Source: Enterovibrio gelatinilyticus (GTDB lineage: Bacteria; Pseudomonadota; Gammaproteobacteria; Enterobacterales; Vibrionaceae). From it: a stretch of 64,000 nt of DNA. The stretch lies in contig NZ_JAJUBC010000014.1 in the NCBI RefSeq assembly GCF_028683095.1, positions 1 through 64,000 of the forward strand, given 5' to 3'. The position numbers and the translations under genes were made by a program. The notes under the pieces were generated by a model. It ran no database searches. It saw only the letters and a program-made list of their open reading frames with translations, and was not told where the DNA came from. Shown one piece after another: positions 50,838-59,907 of the stretch (position 1 is its first letter; every line of letters starts with the position of its first letter).

Positions 50838-52397
50838 TCAGCTTTCAGCTCTAAGTTGACGCGGCCTTACGCCAGAAACAGCCAAAGACACTAGGTAAGT
50901 CGCTGCACCCAAAGCAATTAAGCCGAAGAGTACATACGTGCGCTCCCAAAGCCCCATAGCAAGCCAATCCGTATTTTCTGGCATTAACCAAAACACAAGA
51001 CTGCCCATCAGTGCCGCGCCAATCACCAGACGTAGTGTAAAGAACAGTGTTTCACGGCTCACGCGGTACACGCCCTGCTGATGAAGACCTCGGTAAAGTA
51101 GGCCAGCATTCACCAACGCTGACAACGCCGTGGCCATAGCAAGACCGACATAGCCATAAAATGATGCAAAGATAAGGTTGAACACCATATTGCTAACCAT
51201 AGCAATAATGCCATAGCGCACTGGGGTTTTCGTGTCTTGGCGAGCGTAATACCCCGGTGCAAGCACCTTGATCAGCATAAAGTTAAGCAAACCTGACGCA
51301 TAAGCCATCAACGATAACGAGGCGGCATCCACGTCAGACGGGCTAAACTCACCACGCATAAATAGCACCATCAACATTGGCTTTGCCAATACCATCATGC
51401 CGACCATGGCAGGCAAGCCAAGCAACAGGACCATGCGAATGCCCCAGTCCATCGTACTGGCGAATTGACCGGATGATTGTTCAACGTGCTTTTTCGACAG
51501 CGCTGGCAATATCACGGTGGCAATCGCAATACCAAACAACCCCAACGGAAACTCTAAAAGGCGGTCAGAGTAATACAGCCAACTGATAGAGCCCGTCGCA
51601 AGAAAACTCGCGATAAAGGTATCAAGCAGCAAGTTAATTTGGCTTACGGACACACCAAAAAGCGCAGGAATCATCAAGGTACGAATTTTCACTACACCAG
51701 GGTGAGACCATCCCCACTTCGGCTTAACCAACATCCCTTCGCGGTAAAGAAAAGGAAATTGAAACGCAAATTGGATCAAACCGCCGAGGAAAACACCAAT
51801 ACCCAAACCAATTTCTGGTTGTTCTAAATTTGGCGCGATCCATATGGCTGCGGAAATCATCGCGATGTTAAGAAACACTGGCGTAAAAGACGACACTGCA
51901 AAGCGTCCTAACGTGTTAAGGATCGATCCAGCCAACGCAACAAAAGAAATAAACCAAAGGTAAGGGAACGTGATCTTCAAGATCAAAGACGCTAATTCAA
52001 ATTTGTGCGCCGAAGGGCCATCGTTGACCCAATCCAAAAACCAACCCGCACCAAATAGTGCAGTGATCACAGGCGATGCAATCACGCCGACCACGGTGAC
52101 AATGGTCACTAATACACCCAAGGTGCCTGATACGTAAGCAATCAGCTCACGGGTTTTATTTTTATCATCACTGGCTTGGTATTCGGCTAAAACAGGAACA
52201 AACGCCTGTGAAAACGCACCTTCTGCAAACAGACGACGTAAAAAATTAGGGATTTTATTCGCGAAAAAGAAAACGTCCGCGGCGGCACCAGCCCCCATGA
52301 GGTTTGCAATAACCACATCACGTACCAAGCCCATTACGCGTGACACCATCGTCATAAAACTGACAATCATCCCTGAGCGAAGCAATCGCTTTGACAC
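50838..52397 (-). CDS. murJ: Lipid II flippase MurJ (MviN)
   Basis: A 519-residue polytopic membrane protein of the MOP superfamily with about 14 helices, which flips lipid II for peptidoglycan synthesis. The N-terminus SGMIVSFMTMVSRVMGLVRDVV and the FAEGAFSQAFVPVLAEY segment are diagnostic. Length matches E. coli MurJ (511). It is divergent from rpsT and precedes ribF, an order seen in many gammaproteobacteria. Confidence 0.97.
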   Translation of the reverse strand: MSKRLLRSGMIVSFMTMVSRVMGLVRDVVIANLMGAGAAADVFFFANKIPNFLRRLFAEGAFSQAFVPVLAEYQASDDKNKTRELIAYVSGTLGVLVTIVTVVGVIASPVITALFGAGWFLDWVNDGPSAHKFELASLILKITFPYLWFISFVALAGSILNTLGRFAVSSFTPVFLNIAMISAAIWIAPNLEQPEIGLGIGVFLGGLIQFAFQFPFLYREGMLVKPKWGWSHPGVVKIRTLMIPALFGVSVSQINLLLDTFIASFLATGSISWLYYSDRLLEFPLGLFGIAIATVILPALSKKHVEQSSGQFASTMDWGIRMVLLLGLPAMVGMMVLAKPMLMVLFMRGEFSPSDVDAASLSLMAYASGLLNFMLIKVLAPGYYARQDTKTPVRYGIIAMVSNMVFNLIFASFYGYVGLAMATALSALVNAGLLYRGLHQQGVYRVSRETLFFTLRLVIGAALMGSLVFWLMPENTDWLAMGLWERTYVLFGLIALGAATYLVSLAVSGVRPRQLRAES

Positions 52398-52691
52398 CTA
52401 TAACCCCTTAAAACCAAAAATAAAGTAAGATGCATCCGTCCGTTCATGTTATCACGTCTGTTCTAATTGAATTCTAGACGGTACAACAAGTGCGAAAAGG
52501 CAGATAAAAGGCTTACTTCATACTAAGAATGCTGGTAGAATCTGCCGCCATATTAACCGCGATGTTCGTCACATGCCATTGCTATGGTGATGCGGCGGAT
52601 TATTGCACAAATGAATTGACAACTCGGGTAAAACGGGGCATATTCCTCGGCCTTAAATTGTCACCGAATATAAGATTTGGGAGTTAGACCC

Positions 52692-52952
52692 TTGGCGAAT
52701 ATCAAATCTGCTAAGAAGCGTGCAATCCAATCTGAGAAGCGCCGTCAGCACAATGCAAGCCGTCGCTCTATGATGCGCACTTACCTGAAAAAAACCATCG
52801 CAGCTATCGCAGCTGGTGATAAAGAAGCAGCTACTAAAGCATTTGCTGAAGCACAACCTATTCTTGACCGTATGGCTACTAAAGGCCTTATTCACAAGAA
52901 CAAGGCTGCTCGTCATAAAGCTAGCCTAGTTGCTCAAATCAAAGCTCTGTAA
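52692..52952 (+). CDS. rpsT: 30S ribosomal protein bS20
   Basis: An 86-residue S20, the E. coli length. The start [20 protein letters not shown] is diagnostic. The start codon is TTG at 52692, with GGGAG upstream; E. coli rpsT also starts with TTG, which is linked to autoregulation. The upstream open extension has no family match. A strong terminator follows, shared with the convergent hlyU. Confidence 0.96.
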   Translation: MANIKSAKKRAIQSEKRRQHNASRRSMMRTYLKKTIAAIAAGDKEAATKAFAEAQPILDRMATKGLIHKNKAARHKASLVAQIKAL

Positions 52953-52973
52953 TAAGCGCTTAGATTTGAACTA

Positions 52974-53001
52974 AAAAAACCGGCCAAAAGCCGGTTTTTT
53001 T
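52974..53001. terminator. Bidirectional terminator between rpsT and hlyU
   Basis: Stem AAAACCGGC / GCCGGTTTT with a 5-nt loop; A-rich on one side and T-rich on the other, between convergent genes. Confidence 0.9.
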
Positions 53002-53023
53002 ATTTGTGTGTTTTTCCAACTTT

Positions 53024-53326
53024 TCACTTAATGTTTTTACAGAAAAGTTCGTGTAAGGTCATCATGATCGTTTGAACTTCAACACTCTTCAATGAGTAAT
53101 ATACCGTCTGCGCTTCTTTGCGCGTCGCGACCAAACCGTCTCTCCTAAGCCATGCCAAATGCTGAGACAACGCTGATTGACTTAATTCTAACTTGTCACT
53201 TAACGTTCCCACTGACATCTCACCTTCGAGTAAATAGCAAAGTATGAATAGCCTGCGCTCATTTGCCATTGCTTTAAGCAATTTCACTGCTTTTGGCCCA
53301 GCTTCCTGCATTTGTTTTAGTTCCAT
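53024..53326 (-). CDS. hlyU: ArsR-family regulator HlyU
   Basis: A 100-residue winged-helix regulator. The recognition region SVGTLSDKLELSQSALSQHLAWLRRDGLV is typical of HlyU. HlyU activates haemolysin and RTX genes in Vibrio, mainly by displacing H-NS. The two cysteines proposed as a redox switch are present (Cys30 and Cys96), and no ArsR metal-binding CxCxxC is seen. The place next to rpsT is that of V. cholerae hlyU. The targets cannot be told from the window; the rtx-like adhesin at the left end is not evidently one. Confidence 0.9.
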   Translation of the reverse strand: MELKQMQEAGPKAVKLLKAMANERRLFILCYLLEGEMSVGTLSDKLELSQSALSQHLAWLRRDGLVATRKEAQTVYYSLKSVEVQTIMMTLHELFCKNIK

Positions 53327-53463
53327 ACGTACTGCCTATTTACCATACTCTAAAAGGTTGCTTATATTGGCATTAGTTTATCACTTAAACACTTAGTGCT
53401 ATTGCCTTGCGTTTAAGACTACTAATTGCATAATCAAACACTAATAAACTGAATAATCAAACA

Positions 53464-54351
53464 CTAGTGGAACAACTTACTGAAGTCAGCCTCACAGATA
53501 CGCTTAACCGCAGGGTGTTGGATCATCCTTTCCGCAAAAATTGCATAGTACTCTTCCTTGAGCTCCTCCACCTTCGCCACTTCACGAATATCAGGTAAAT
53601 CGAGCACATCTGCGGAGTAAAAGGTGGGTGCAACAAACATTGCCTTATGATTCGCCCCAAACGCTTTCATCAAGGCCGCGTCATCAAACTCCCCCAAGAT
53701 ATCCGGTGTAATGCCTTGGCTATCAAACCAATGCATGAGTTTTCGACCCATCGCGGTCCTGCTACTTGGAATAAGTAACTTATGCTCTTCGATTATGGCA
53801 GGAAATCTTTTTCTTGAGACAGCATCTGAACAAAAAAAACTCATAACACTTTCGCCGATCTTCACGCTAAAGAGGCCAGGACTCTGACTGGAATCGACGG
53901 GGCAGTCTGACAGAATCATATCCAACTTGTGCTGACTTAATTGCTCAAGCAATAGTTCGTGAGTCGATTCAAAACAACGAAGATGAATACCATCACCGAC
54001 AGGAACCGCTTTTAGCAGCACTCGACTGACTAAGCTTTTTGACAAGGCGTCCGCCACCCCGACATCAAACAGCTCATTTTCCCGCTGACTGTAATTAATG
54101 ATATCTAACATTTCATAGCTAATACCAAACATCTTGTCAGCGTACTTGTAAACAAGCTGACCGAGCTCAGTTGGCACGACGCTCCTACCTGAACGTTTAG
54201 TCAACTTACCGTTCAGGCGGTCTTCTAGGGCTCGTATTTGCCCTGTTACCGTCTGAGGTGTTAGGAACAAAGCTTCTGCTGCTTTAGAAACAGAGCCTTG
54301 CTTACAGACCATCCAATAGTAATAGAGATGGTTATAGTTTAAATGTGACAT
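53464..54351 (-). CDS. nhaR: LysR-family transcriptional activator NhaR
   Basis: A 295-residue LysR regulator. The N-terminal helix-turn-helix lies at about residues 18-45 ([20 protein letters not shown]), and a ligand-binding domain follows. Close similarity in the first 60 residues to NhaR ([18 protein letters not shown]) and the neighbour nhaA support the name. NhaR activates nhaA in response to Na+. Length is close to E. coli NhaR (301). It lies 112 bp downstream of nhaA, with a terminator between. Confidence 0.92.
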   Translation of the reverse strand: MSHLNYNHLYYYWMVCKQGSVSKAAEALFLTPQTVTGQIRALEDRLNGKLTKRSGRSVVPTELGQLVYKYADKMFGISYEMLDIINYSQRENELFDVGVADALSKSLVSRVLLKAVPVGDGIHLRCFESTHELLLEQLSQHKLDMILSDCPVDSSQSPGLFSVKIGESVMSFFCSDAVSRKRFPAIIEEHKLLIPSSRTAMGRKLMHWFDSQGITPDILGEFDDAALMKAFGANHKAMFVAPTFYSADVLDLPDIREVAKVEELKEEYYAIFAERMIQHPAVKRICEADFSKLFH

Positions 54352-54363
54352 AAGCTCTCAACT

Positions 54364-54406
54364 AAAAAAGGCGCCAAAACTACGCTCTACGCAGCTCTGA
54401 CGCCTT
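54364..54406 (-). terminator. Terminator after nhaA
   Basis: Outer stem AAGGCG / CGCCTT encloses a nested hairpin; the - strand tail is T6. It would reduce nhaR expression from the nhaA promoter. Confidence 0.65.
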
Positions 54407-54463
54407 CTTGTCAGGTTCTAACCCAACCTTTCACTGTGATATTCGTCACTCAATAAAACGCGA

Positions 54464-55651
54464 CTAATAATCAATACTCATTTTGTTTTCGTCACTTTCT
54501 TCTATTGCAGGCGTCTTAGGCAATACCGCATTCAGCAGCGCATAACCCGCAATAGCTGACACAGTAGAGCCAATCAAGATCCCCAATCGAGAGAAGGTGA
54601 TATAGCTTTGGTCTACACCCACAAATGCTAGCGAAGAAATGAATATCGACATCGTAAAGCCGATACCACATAGCAGTGATACAGCGAACACTTGTTTAAA
54701 ATCAACATTTTCAGGTAATCGAGCAACGCCCGTTTTCACTGCTATCCAACTAAACGTGAAGATACCCAGTGGTTTACCTACCAACAAGCCCAACGCGATG
54801 CCTAGAGGTAACATATTGGTCAAACTGTCCAGCGATACTCCTTCCAATGAAACGCCTGCATTGGCAAACGCAAAGAGTGGAAGGATAAGAAACGCCGCAT
54901 AAGGGTGAATAGCATGTTCCAAGGTTTTTAACGGGGATTTACCGTCTTTACCGCCACTCAATGGAATAGCGAAGCCAAGCACAACGCCTGCCAGTGTGGC
55001 GTGGACGCCAGACTTCAAGACGCTGAACCAAAGGATGGCTCCGACAATTAAATACCATTTTACTCCGGTGACATTTTTGCTGTTCATAATGAACAGAACC
55101 GCCGTTGAAATGAAGGCGACAGTCAGCGCCGTCACAGACAGATCACTGCTGTAGAACAGAGCAATGATAACAATGACACCTAGGTCATCGATAATTGCCA
55201 ATGCTAATAGGAAAACTTTCAATGAAAGAGGAACACGCTTGCCCAGCAGTGCCATCACGCCAAGCGCAAATGCAATGTCTGTCGCGGCAGGGATAGCCCA
55301 ACCGTTGACGGTAACAGGATCTGAATAGTTGAACGCCAAATACACCAACGCAGGTGCTAACATTCCCCCCACAGCCGCAATGGCTGGGAAGATGGCTTTT
55401 TCTTTGGTATTTAGAGCGCCTTCAATAAGCTCTCTTTTTACTTCAAGTCCGATCAGCAAGAAGAAGATAGCCATCAGACCATCGTTAATCCAATGCGCAA
55501 CTGACAAACCAGCAATATAGCTATGAAGAGCACCATCATATAGCGGCTGCAATGGCGAATTAGCGATAACGATCGCTAATATAGCCGCAACAATCAGCAC
55601 CAAACCACCTGCTGATTCCATCTTCATAAACTGACGAATCGCATCAGTCAT
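54464..55651 (-). CDS. nhaA: Na+/H+ antiporter NhaA
   Basis: A 395-residue inner-membrane antiporter that expels Na+ in exchange for H+ and is active at alkaline pH. The ion-binding Asp pair is in [17 protein letters not shown], with [19 protein letters not shown] preceding it. Twelve helices are expected; the length matches E. coli NhaA (388). It is followed on the same strand by its activator nhaR. The upstream region has an inverted repeat that might be an operator. Confidence 0.97.
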   Translation of the reverse strand: MTDAIRQFMKMESAGGLVLIVAAILAIVIANSPLQPLYDGALHSYIAGLSVAHWINDGLMAIFFLLIGLEVKRELIEGALNTKEKAIFPAIAAVGGMLAPALVYLAFNYSDPVTVNGWAIPAATDIAFALGVMALLGKRVPLSLKVFLLALAIIDDLGVIVIIALFYSSDLSVTALTVAFISTAVLFIMNSKNVTGVKWYLIVGAILWFSVLKSGVHATLAGVVLGFAIPLSGGKDGKSPLKTLEHAIHPYAAFLILPLFAFANAGVSLEGVSLDSLTNMLPLGIALGLLVGKPLGIFTFSWIAVKTGVARLPENVDFKQVFAVSLLCGIGFTMSIFISSLAFVGVDQSYITFSRLGILIGSTVSAIAGYALLNAVLPKTPAIEESDENKMSIDY

Positions 55652-55840
55652 TTAAAGCACTCCGTTAAATTAATTAATCCCTTGTAGTCTAGTCACCGAT
55701 CGCCATTTAAGAAAAATCGGTTCTTTAGAGATTAAACATCGGAATATCCGAACTTTCCACTTAAAACTGACGCTTTTTTCGCATTATGAAAGAATCTTTT
55801 GTCACAAAACTTGTCCGCAGTCTCAAATAATCACTTGACC

Positions 55841-55871
55841 AAAGTGCGTTTGATTGCTTTTTGAGCACTTT
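55841..55871. promoter_or_regulatory. Inverted repeat, possible regulator site, between nhaA and nptA
   Basis: Perfect 7-bp arms AAAGTGC and GCACTTT with a 17-bp spacer, about 190 bp upstream of nhaA. NhaR or another dimeric regulator could bind, but no consensus was checked. Confidence 0.35.
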
Positions 55872-56032
55872 ATCTTTAACCAGAAAATCCACACAAACCA
55901 TTGTTTTATAATCAAAAAATAAAACAAGGACACTTACCTTTACACACCACCTCATGCATGACGCACACAGTGACTCAAAACTGTAATATTAGTGAAATAT
56001 TTCCTACCTACTATTCCGCCCAGATTAATTCA

Positions 56033-56061
56033 TTGACACAAATCTGACATATAACTGTCTC
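56033..56061 (+). promoter_or_regulatory. PHO-box-like triple direct repeat upstream of nptA
   Basis: TTGACAC, CTGACAT and CTGTCTC start exactly 11 bp apart, each separated by four A/T-rich bases. The last two, as one 18-bp unit, match the PHO box at about 16 of 18 positions. PhoB binds such repeats. The array ends only 12 bases before the nptA start codon. Confidence 0.5.
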
Positions 56062-56073
56062 GGAGATTTCCTT

Positions 56074-57219
56074 ATGACATCCCAAGCTTCTACTGCTGCT
56101 CCAATTAACAGCTCTAAGAATTGGGTACGTTGGGCCAACCTGGCACTCATGCTCTATATTCTGCTTCTTGCAGTGTCCATGGTTGGTAGTGGTTTTAAAT
56201 GGGCTGCCGGAGATGAAGCGAAAACCCTATTCGAATTCGCCTCTCATCCTGTAGCAGGTTTGATGATCGGTATCGTTGCAACTGCACTGATCCAATCTTC
56301 AAGCACGGTTACGTCAATTATTGTTGGTTTGGTGGCTGGCGGCTTGCCGGTTGAAACCGCGATTCCTATGGTAATGGGTGCGAACATCGGCACGACTGTT
56401 ACCAATACACTTGTTAGCCTTGGCCACGCTCGTTGTAAAGAAGAGTTCCGTCGCGCATTTACCTGTGCAACCGTTCATGACTTCTTCAACTTGATGGCAG
56501 TCTCTATTTTCCTTCCTTTGGAAATGATGTTTGGCCTACTAGACAAAATTTCTAGCTGGTTGGTTGCTCCTTTAATGTTCGAAGGCAACCTAAGCATGAA
56601 AGGTATGGACTTCATGGGTCCATTGACCAAGCCTTTGGTTAACGGTTCAAAAGATCTGTTGTCTTCACTACCTGGTGACTGGGGCGGCGTTGCGCTGATT
56701 GTTCTCGGTATCGCACTGATTTTTGCTTCTATCACTATGATGGGCAAACTAATGCGTAAACTGATGGTTGGTCGCGCAAAAGAACTTCTTCACAACGCAA
56801 TCGGTCGTGGCCCACTTCACGGTATCGCGTCAGGTACCTTGGTAACGATTCTGGTTCAGTCTTCTTCTACAACGACAAGCCTGATGGTTCCGCTGGTTGG
56901 TACAAACGTATTGAAAGTACGTGATGTTTATCCATTCACTCTGGGTGCTAACATCGGTACATGTATCACTGCGCTGCTAGCAGCGACAGCGGTAACAGGT
57001 CCGAATGCAGTATTTGCTCTGCAAATCGCTCTGGTACACCTAACGTTCAATGTTCTAGCAACTCTACTTATCTTTGGTACGCCGTTCCTGCGCGAAATTC
57101 CATTGAAGTGTGCTGAGATGCTGGGTGATGCTGCAGCGAAGAACAAACTGGCTGTCGTGGCTTACCTTGGCCTTGTATTTGTCGTGGTTCCCTCTATTGT
57201 GATGCTAGCAACGCAATAA
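56074..57219 (+). CDS. nptA: Na+-dependent phosphate cotransporter NptA (NaPi-II family)
   Basis: A 381-residue inner-membrane transporter with two inverted repeat halves, each carrying the QSSST signature of NaPi-II transporters (ALIQSSSTVTSIIVG and ILVQSSSTTTSLMVP). ANIGTT and ANIGTC follow in the two halves. It imports phosphate with Na+. No C-terminal PhoU domain is present. V. cholerae has a similar gene, nptA. The start ATG has GGAG 8 bases upstream. PHO-box-like repeats lie just before it. Confidence 0.93.
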   Translation: MTSQASTAAPINSSKNWVRWANLALMLYILLLAVSMVGSGFKWAAGDEAKTLFEFASHPVAGLMIGIVATALIQSSSTVTSIIVGLVAGGLPVETAIPMVMGANIGTTVTNTLVSLGHARCKEEFRRAFTCATVHDFFNLMAVSIFLPLEMMFGLLDKISSWLVAPLMFEGNLSMKGMDFMGPLTKPLVNGSKDLLSSLPGDWGGVALIVLGIALIFASITMMGKLMRKLMVGRAKELLHNAIGRGPLHGIASGTLVTILVQSSSTTTSLMVPLVGTNVLKVRDVYPFTLGANIGTCITALLAATAVTGPNAVFALQIALVHLTFNVLATLLIFGTPFLREIPLKCAEMLGDAAAKNKLAVVAYLGLVFVVVPSIVMLATQ

Positions 57220-57236
57220 TCATCACGAAGATACAA

Positions 57237-57262
57237 AAAAACGCCCGCTTATACGGGCGTTT
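57237..57262 (+). terminator. Terminator of nptA
   Basis: Stem AAAAACGCCCG / CGGGCGTTTTT with loop CTTATA and a long T run. Confidence 0.9.
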
Positions 57263-57281
57263 TTTTTTGAAATACAGGCGT

Positions 57282-57308
57282 AAAAAAACCGGAGCTAGCC
57301 CGGCTTTA
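57282..57308 (-). terminator. Terminator of thyA
   Basis: On the - strand AAGCCGG, loop GCTAGCT, CCGGTTT is followed by T-rich sequence, 34 bases after thyA. Confidence 0.65.
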
Positions 57309-57341
57309 AATATGCAGTTTTCATTAAGTGCGATTCACGCT

Positions 57342-58181
57342 TTAAATCGCAATCGGCGCTTTAATGCTAGGCTGAGCCTCATAGCCTTCAATCACAAAGT
57401 CTTCCAACGTGTAATCAAAGATAGACGCAGGCTTGCGCGCAATGTTTAAGCTAGGTTTGTTACCCGGAATACGCTTCATCTGCTCATACACAATATCGTC
57501 AGTGAGGTGGTTATGGTAAAGATGAACATCACCAAACGTATGCACAAAATCACCAACATCCAAGTCACACTGCTGCGCAATCATGTGCGTCAACAACGCA
57601 TAGCTAGCGATGTTGAACGGTACGCCAAGGAAGTAGTCCGCACTACGTTGATAGAGTTGGCAAGAAAGTTTGCCGTCGGCAACGTAGAACTGGAACAAGC
57701 AGTGACAAGGTGCCAGTGCCATTTTACCTTGCTCAACATTCGCCTGAGGGCTCATCGTCTCATCAGGTAAGTCTGACGGGTTCCATGCAGTGATAATGTG
57801 GCGACGAGAGTTTGGCTTCATTTTGATTTGCTCAATAAGTTCGGCAATCTGATCTACCGTCGAGCCATCCGGGCATGCCCATGAACGCCACTGTGCGCCA
57901 TATACAGGACCAAGGTCGCCACTTTCTGTTGCCCACTCATCCCAAATGCTCACGTTATTGTCTTGCAAGTATTTGATGTTGGTATCACCATTGAGGAACC
58001 ACAGCAACTCTTCGATGATAGCTCGCGTATAAAGCTTCTTGGTTGTCAGCATAGGGAAGCCTTCGCTGAGATCAAATCGCAGTTGTCGGCCAAAGACAGA
58101 ACGCGTACCGACTCCGGTTCTATCGCCACGATCACTGCCGTTGTCGATGATATCCTGCATCAAATCAAGATATTGCTTCAT
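57342..58181 (-). CDS. thyA: Thymidylate synthase ThyA
   Basis: A 279-residue enzyme making dTMP from dUMP with methylene-tetrahydrofolate. The catalytic Cys lies in [12 protein letters not shown], followed by [21 protein letters not shown]. coli ThyA is 264 residues; the extra length fits a middle insertion (about residues 85-150), as in several other ThyA enzymes. It lies downstream of lgt, the conserved lgt-thyA order, though a terminator-like hairpin separates them. Confidence 0.97.
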   Translation of the reverse strand: MKQYLDLMQDIIDNGSDRGDRTGVGTRSVFGRQLRFDLSEGFPMLTTKKLYTRAIIEELLWFLNGDTNIKYLQDNNVSIWDEWATESGDLGPVYGAQWRSWACPDGSTVDQIAELIEQIKMKPNSRRHIITAWNPSDLPDETMSPQANVEQGKMALAPCHCLFQFYVADGKLSCQLYQRSADYFLGVPFNIASYALLTHMIAQQCDLDVGDFVHTFGDVHLYHNHLTDDIVYEQMKRIPGNKPSLNIARKPASIFDYTLEDFVIEGYEAQPSIKAPIAI

Positions 58182-58240
58182 GATTTATCCTTACGTCATC
58201 TACCCAGCCACTTATGTAGGGCAGTCAATTAAAAACAACG

Positions 58241-58266
58241 AAAGCCGCAGAATGAGCTGCGGCTTT
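58241..58266 (-). terminator. Hairpin between lgt and thyA
   Basis: A 10-bp stem AAAGCCGCAG / CTGCGGCTTT with a 6-nt loop, 11 bases after the lgt stop. The - strand tail is TTTCGTTGTTTTT. Confidence 0.75.
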
Positions 58267-58276
58267 GAATATACAA

Positions 58277-59077
58277 TTATGCTGAATGCATTGCGTTTTG
58301 TCCGCGGCGGTAGGCCCAAACCATCATCAACACGCCGCCAATAATCATCGGACTGGAGAGGATTTGCCCCATACTGATCCAATCCCCAAACAAGCCAAGG
58401 TGCGCATCGGGTTCGCGGAAGAACTCAACAATGAAGCGAAACGTACCGTACCCGGCTAAAAACAGCCCTGATACCGCACCAGCAGGTCGAGGCTGACGTG
58501 CAAACCAATTCAATATGAAGAACAAGACCACGCCTTCAAGCGCAAATTCATACAACTGCGAAGGGTGACGAGCGATCGGGCCGCCAGTTGGGAACACCAT
58601 GCCCCAAGGTGCATCGGTCGCCCTACCCCAAAGTTCACCATTCATGAAATTCCCCAGTCTTCCCGCACCTAAGCCAAATGGTACCAGCGGTGCAATAAAA
58701 TCAGAGACAGTAAAGAAGGTACGTTTGGTTTTACGTGCAAACCAAAACATCGCAGTAATAACGCCTAGCAGGCCACCATGGAATGACATGCCACCGGTCC
58801 ACACTTTGAACAGGAATAACGGATCAGCCAAGAAGGCATCAAACTGATAGAACAGCACATAGCCAATGCGACCGCCAAGCACCACCCCTAAAAATCCGGC
58901 GAACAATAAATCGCTAACTTCGTCACGCGTCCACCCACTGCCCGGTTTGTCTGCACGACGATTAGCCAGCCATAGGGCAAACGCAAATCCGGCCAAGTAC
59001 ATCAGGCCGTACCAGCGCACAGCAAGCGGACCAATTTCAATCAGAATGGGATCTATTTGGGGAAATGTCAGAGACAT
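58277..59077 (-). CDS. lgt: Prolipoprotein diacylglyceryl transferase Lgt
   Basis: A 266-residue polytopic inner-membrane enzyme that adds diacylglyceryl to the lipobox Cys. The signature [14 protein letters not shown] is intact, and HGGLLG and a conserved RHPSQLYE segment are present. Length is close to E. coli Lgt (291). It follows a TSUP permease gene by 13 bp. Confidence 0.96.
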   Translation of the reverse strand: MSLTFPQIDPILIEIGPLAVRWYGLMYLAGFAFALWLANRRADKPGSGWTRDEVSDLLFAGFLGVVLGGRIGYVLFYQFDAFLADPLFLFKVWTGGMSFHGGLLGVITAMFWFARKTKRTFFTVSDFIAPLVPFGLGAGRLGNFMNGELWGRATDAPWGMVFPTGGPIARHPSQLYEFALEGVVLFFILNWFARQPRPAGAVSGLFLAGYGTFRFIVEFFREPDAHLGLFGDWISMGQILSSPMIIGGVLMMVWAYRRGQNAMHSA

Positions 59078-59090
59078 AGGGTTGTCATCC

Positions 59091-59897
59091 TTAGCTTATA
59101 AACATACTTGCCCCAACCAAGAGCAAGAAAACAGCAAAAACACGCTTTATCGTTGGTGTCGGTAAACGCGATGCGAGCCTCGCGCCATATCGTGTCGTAA
59201 ACACAGAGGTGCCTACAATACCAATCAATGCCGGTAAGTAAACATAGCCGACGCTAAACCTTGGTAAGGTTTCAGTTTGTGTCAGCCCAAAAAAGATAAA
59301 ACCCGTCATGCCCGATAGAGCAAGAAACACCCCGCACAACGAGGCACTACCAATAGCACGGCGCATTTCAACGCCATAATAATTGAGGTAAGGCACAGTC
59401 AAAGAGCCCCCACCAATCCCAGCGAGGCTCGCAACCATACCTATTAGACCACCACTCACTACGTTTCTTGCAGGTCCAGGCAAAGGTTTAGCAGGCTTAA
59501 CACGCAAAGACAGCGCCATTTGAAGTGCCAAGAACAGCACGATGACACCAAATACTTTAGGGAGATATTCCGTGGGTAACCGATCAGCAATCGCACTGCC
59601 CATTAACCCTCCGAGTAATACGCCCGGTAGCAACGTTTTTACAACGGCAGGCTGCACATTGCCCAATCGATAATGCGTGTAAGCGGAAGAAGCAGAAGTC
59701 ATGACAATACTTGCGAGAGAAGTCGCCAGCGCCATCGGCATCACTAACGACGCGGAAATACCCGCCCACGGCAACAATACCGATAATGCAGGAACCACCA
59801 ATAAGCCACCGCCGATGCCAAGCAAACCTGCTAGCAAACCCACACAGCTTCCCAGTACAAGACATGCACCGAATAGCCACAAGGTGGCTTCAATCAT
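59091..59897 (-). CDS. TSUP/TauE-SafE family membrane permease
   Basis: A 268-residue membrane protein of the sulfite exporter TauE/SafE family with about eight helices and two related halves, each with a GGG motif region ([15 protein letters not shown] and [15 protein letters not shown]). Members export or import sulfur-containing anions or other small anions; the substrate here is unknown. It lies between ptsP and lgt with very short gaps (10 and 13 bp) and so is likely in the same operon. Confidence 0.88.
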   Translation of the reverse strand: MIEATLWLFGACLVLGSCVGLLAGLLGIGGGLLVVPALSVLLPWAGISASLVMPMALATSLASIVMTSASSAYTHYRLGNVQPAVVKTLLPGVLLGGLMGSAIADRLPTEYLPKVFGVIVLFLALQMALSLRVKPAKPLPGPARNVVSGGLIGMVASLAGIGGGSLTVPYLNYYGVEMRRAIGSASLCGVFLALSGMTGFIFFGLTQTETLPRFSVGYVYLPALIGIVGTSVFTTRYGARLASRLPTPTIKRVFAVFLLLVGASMFIS

Positions 59898-59907
59898 GAA
59901 AGTGTTC

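Larger units (their letters stand above)
55652..56073. other. nhaA-nptA divergent control region
   Basis: 422 bases without a credible gene. It holds an inverted repeat AAAGTGC-N17-GCACTTT (55841-55871) and three PHO-box-like 7-mers just before nptA (56033-56061). Confidence 0.6.
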
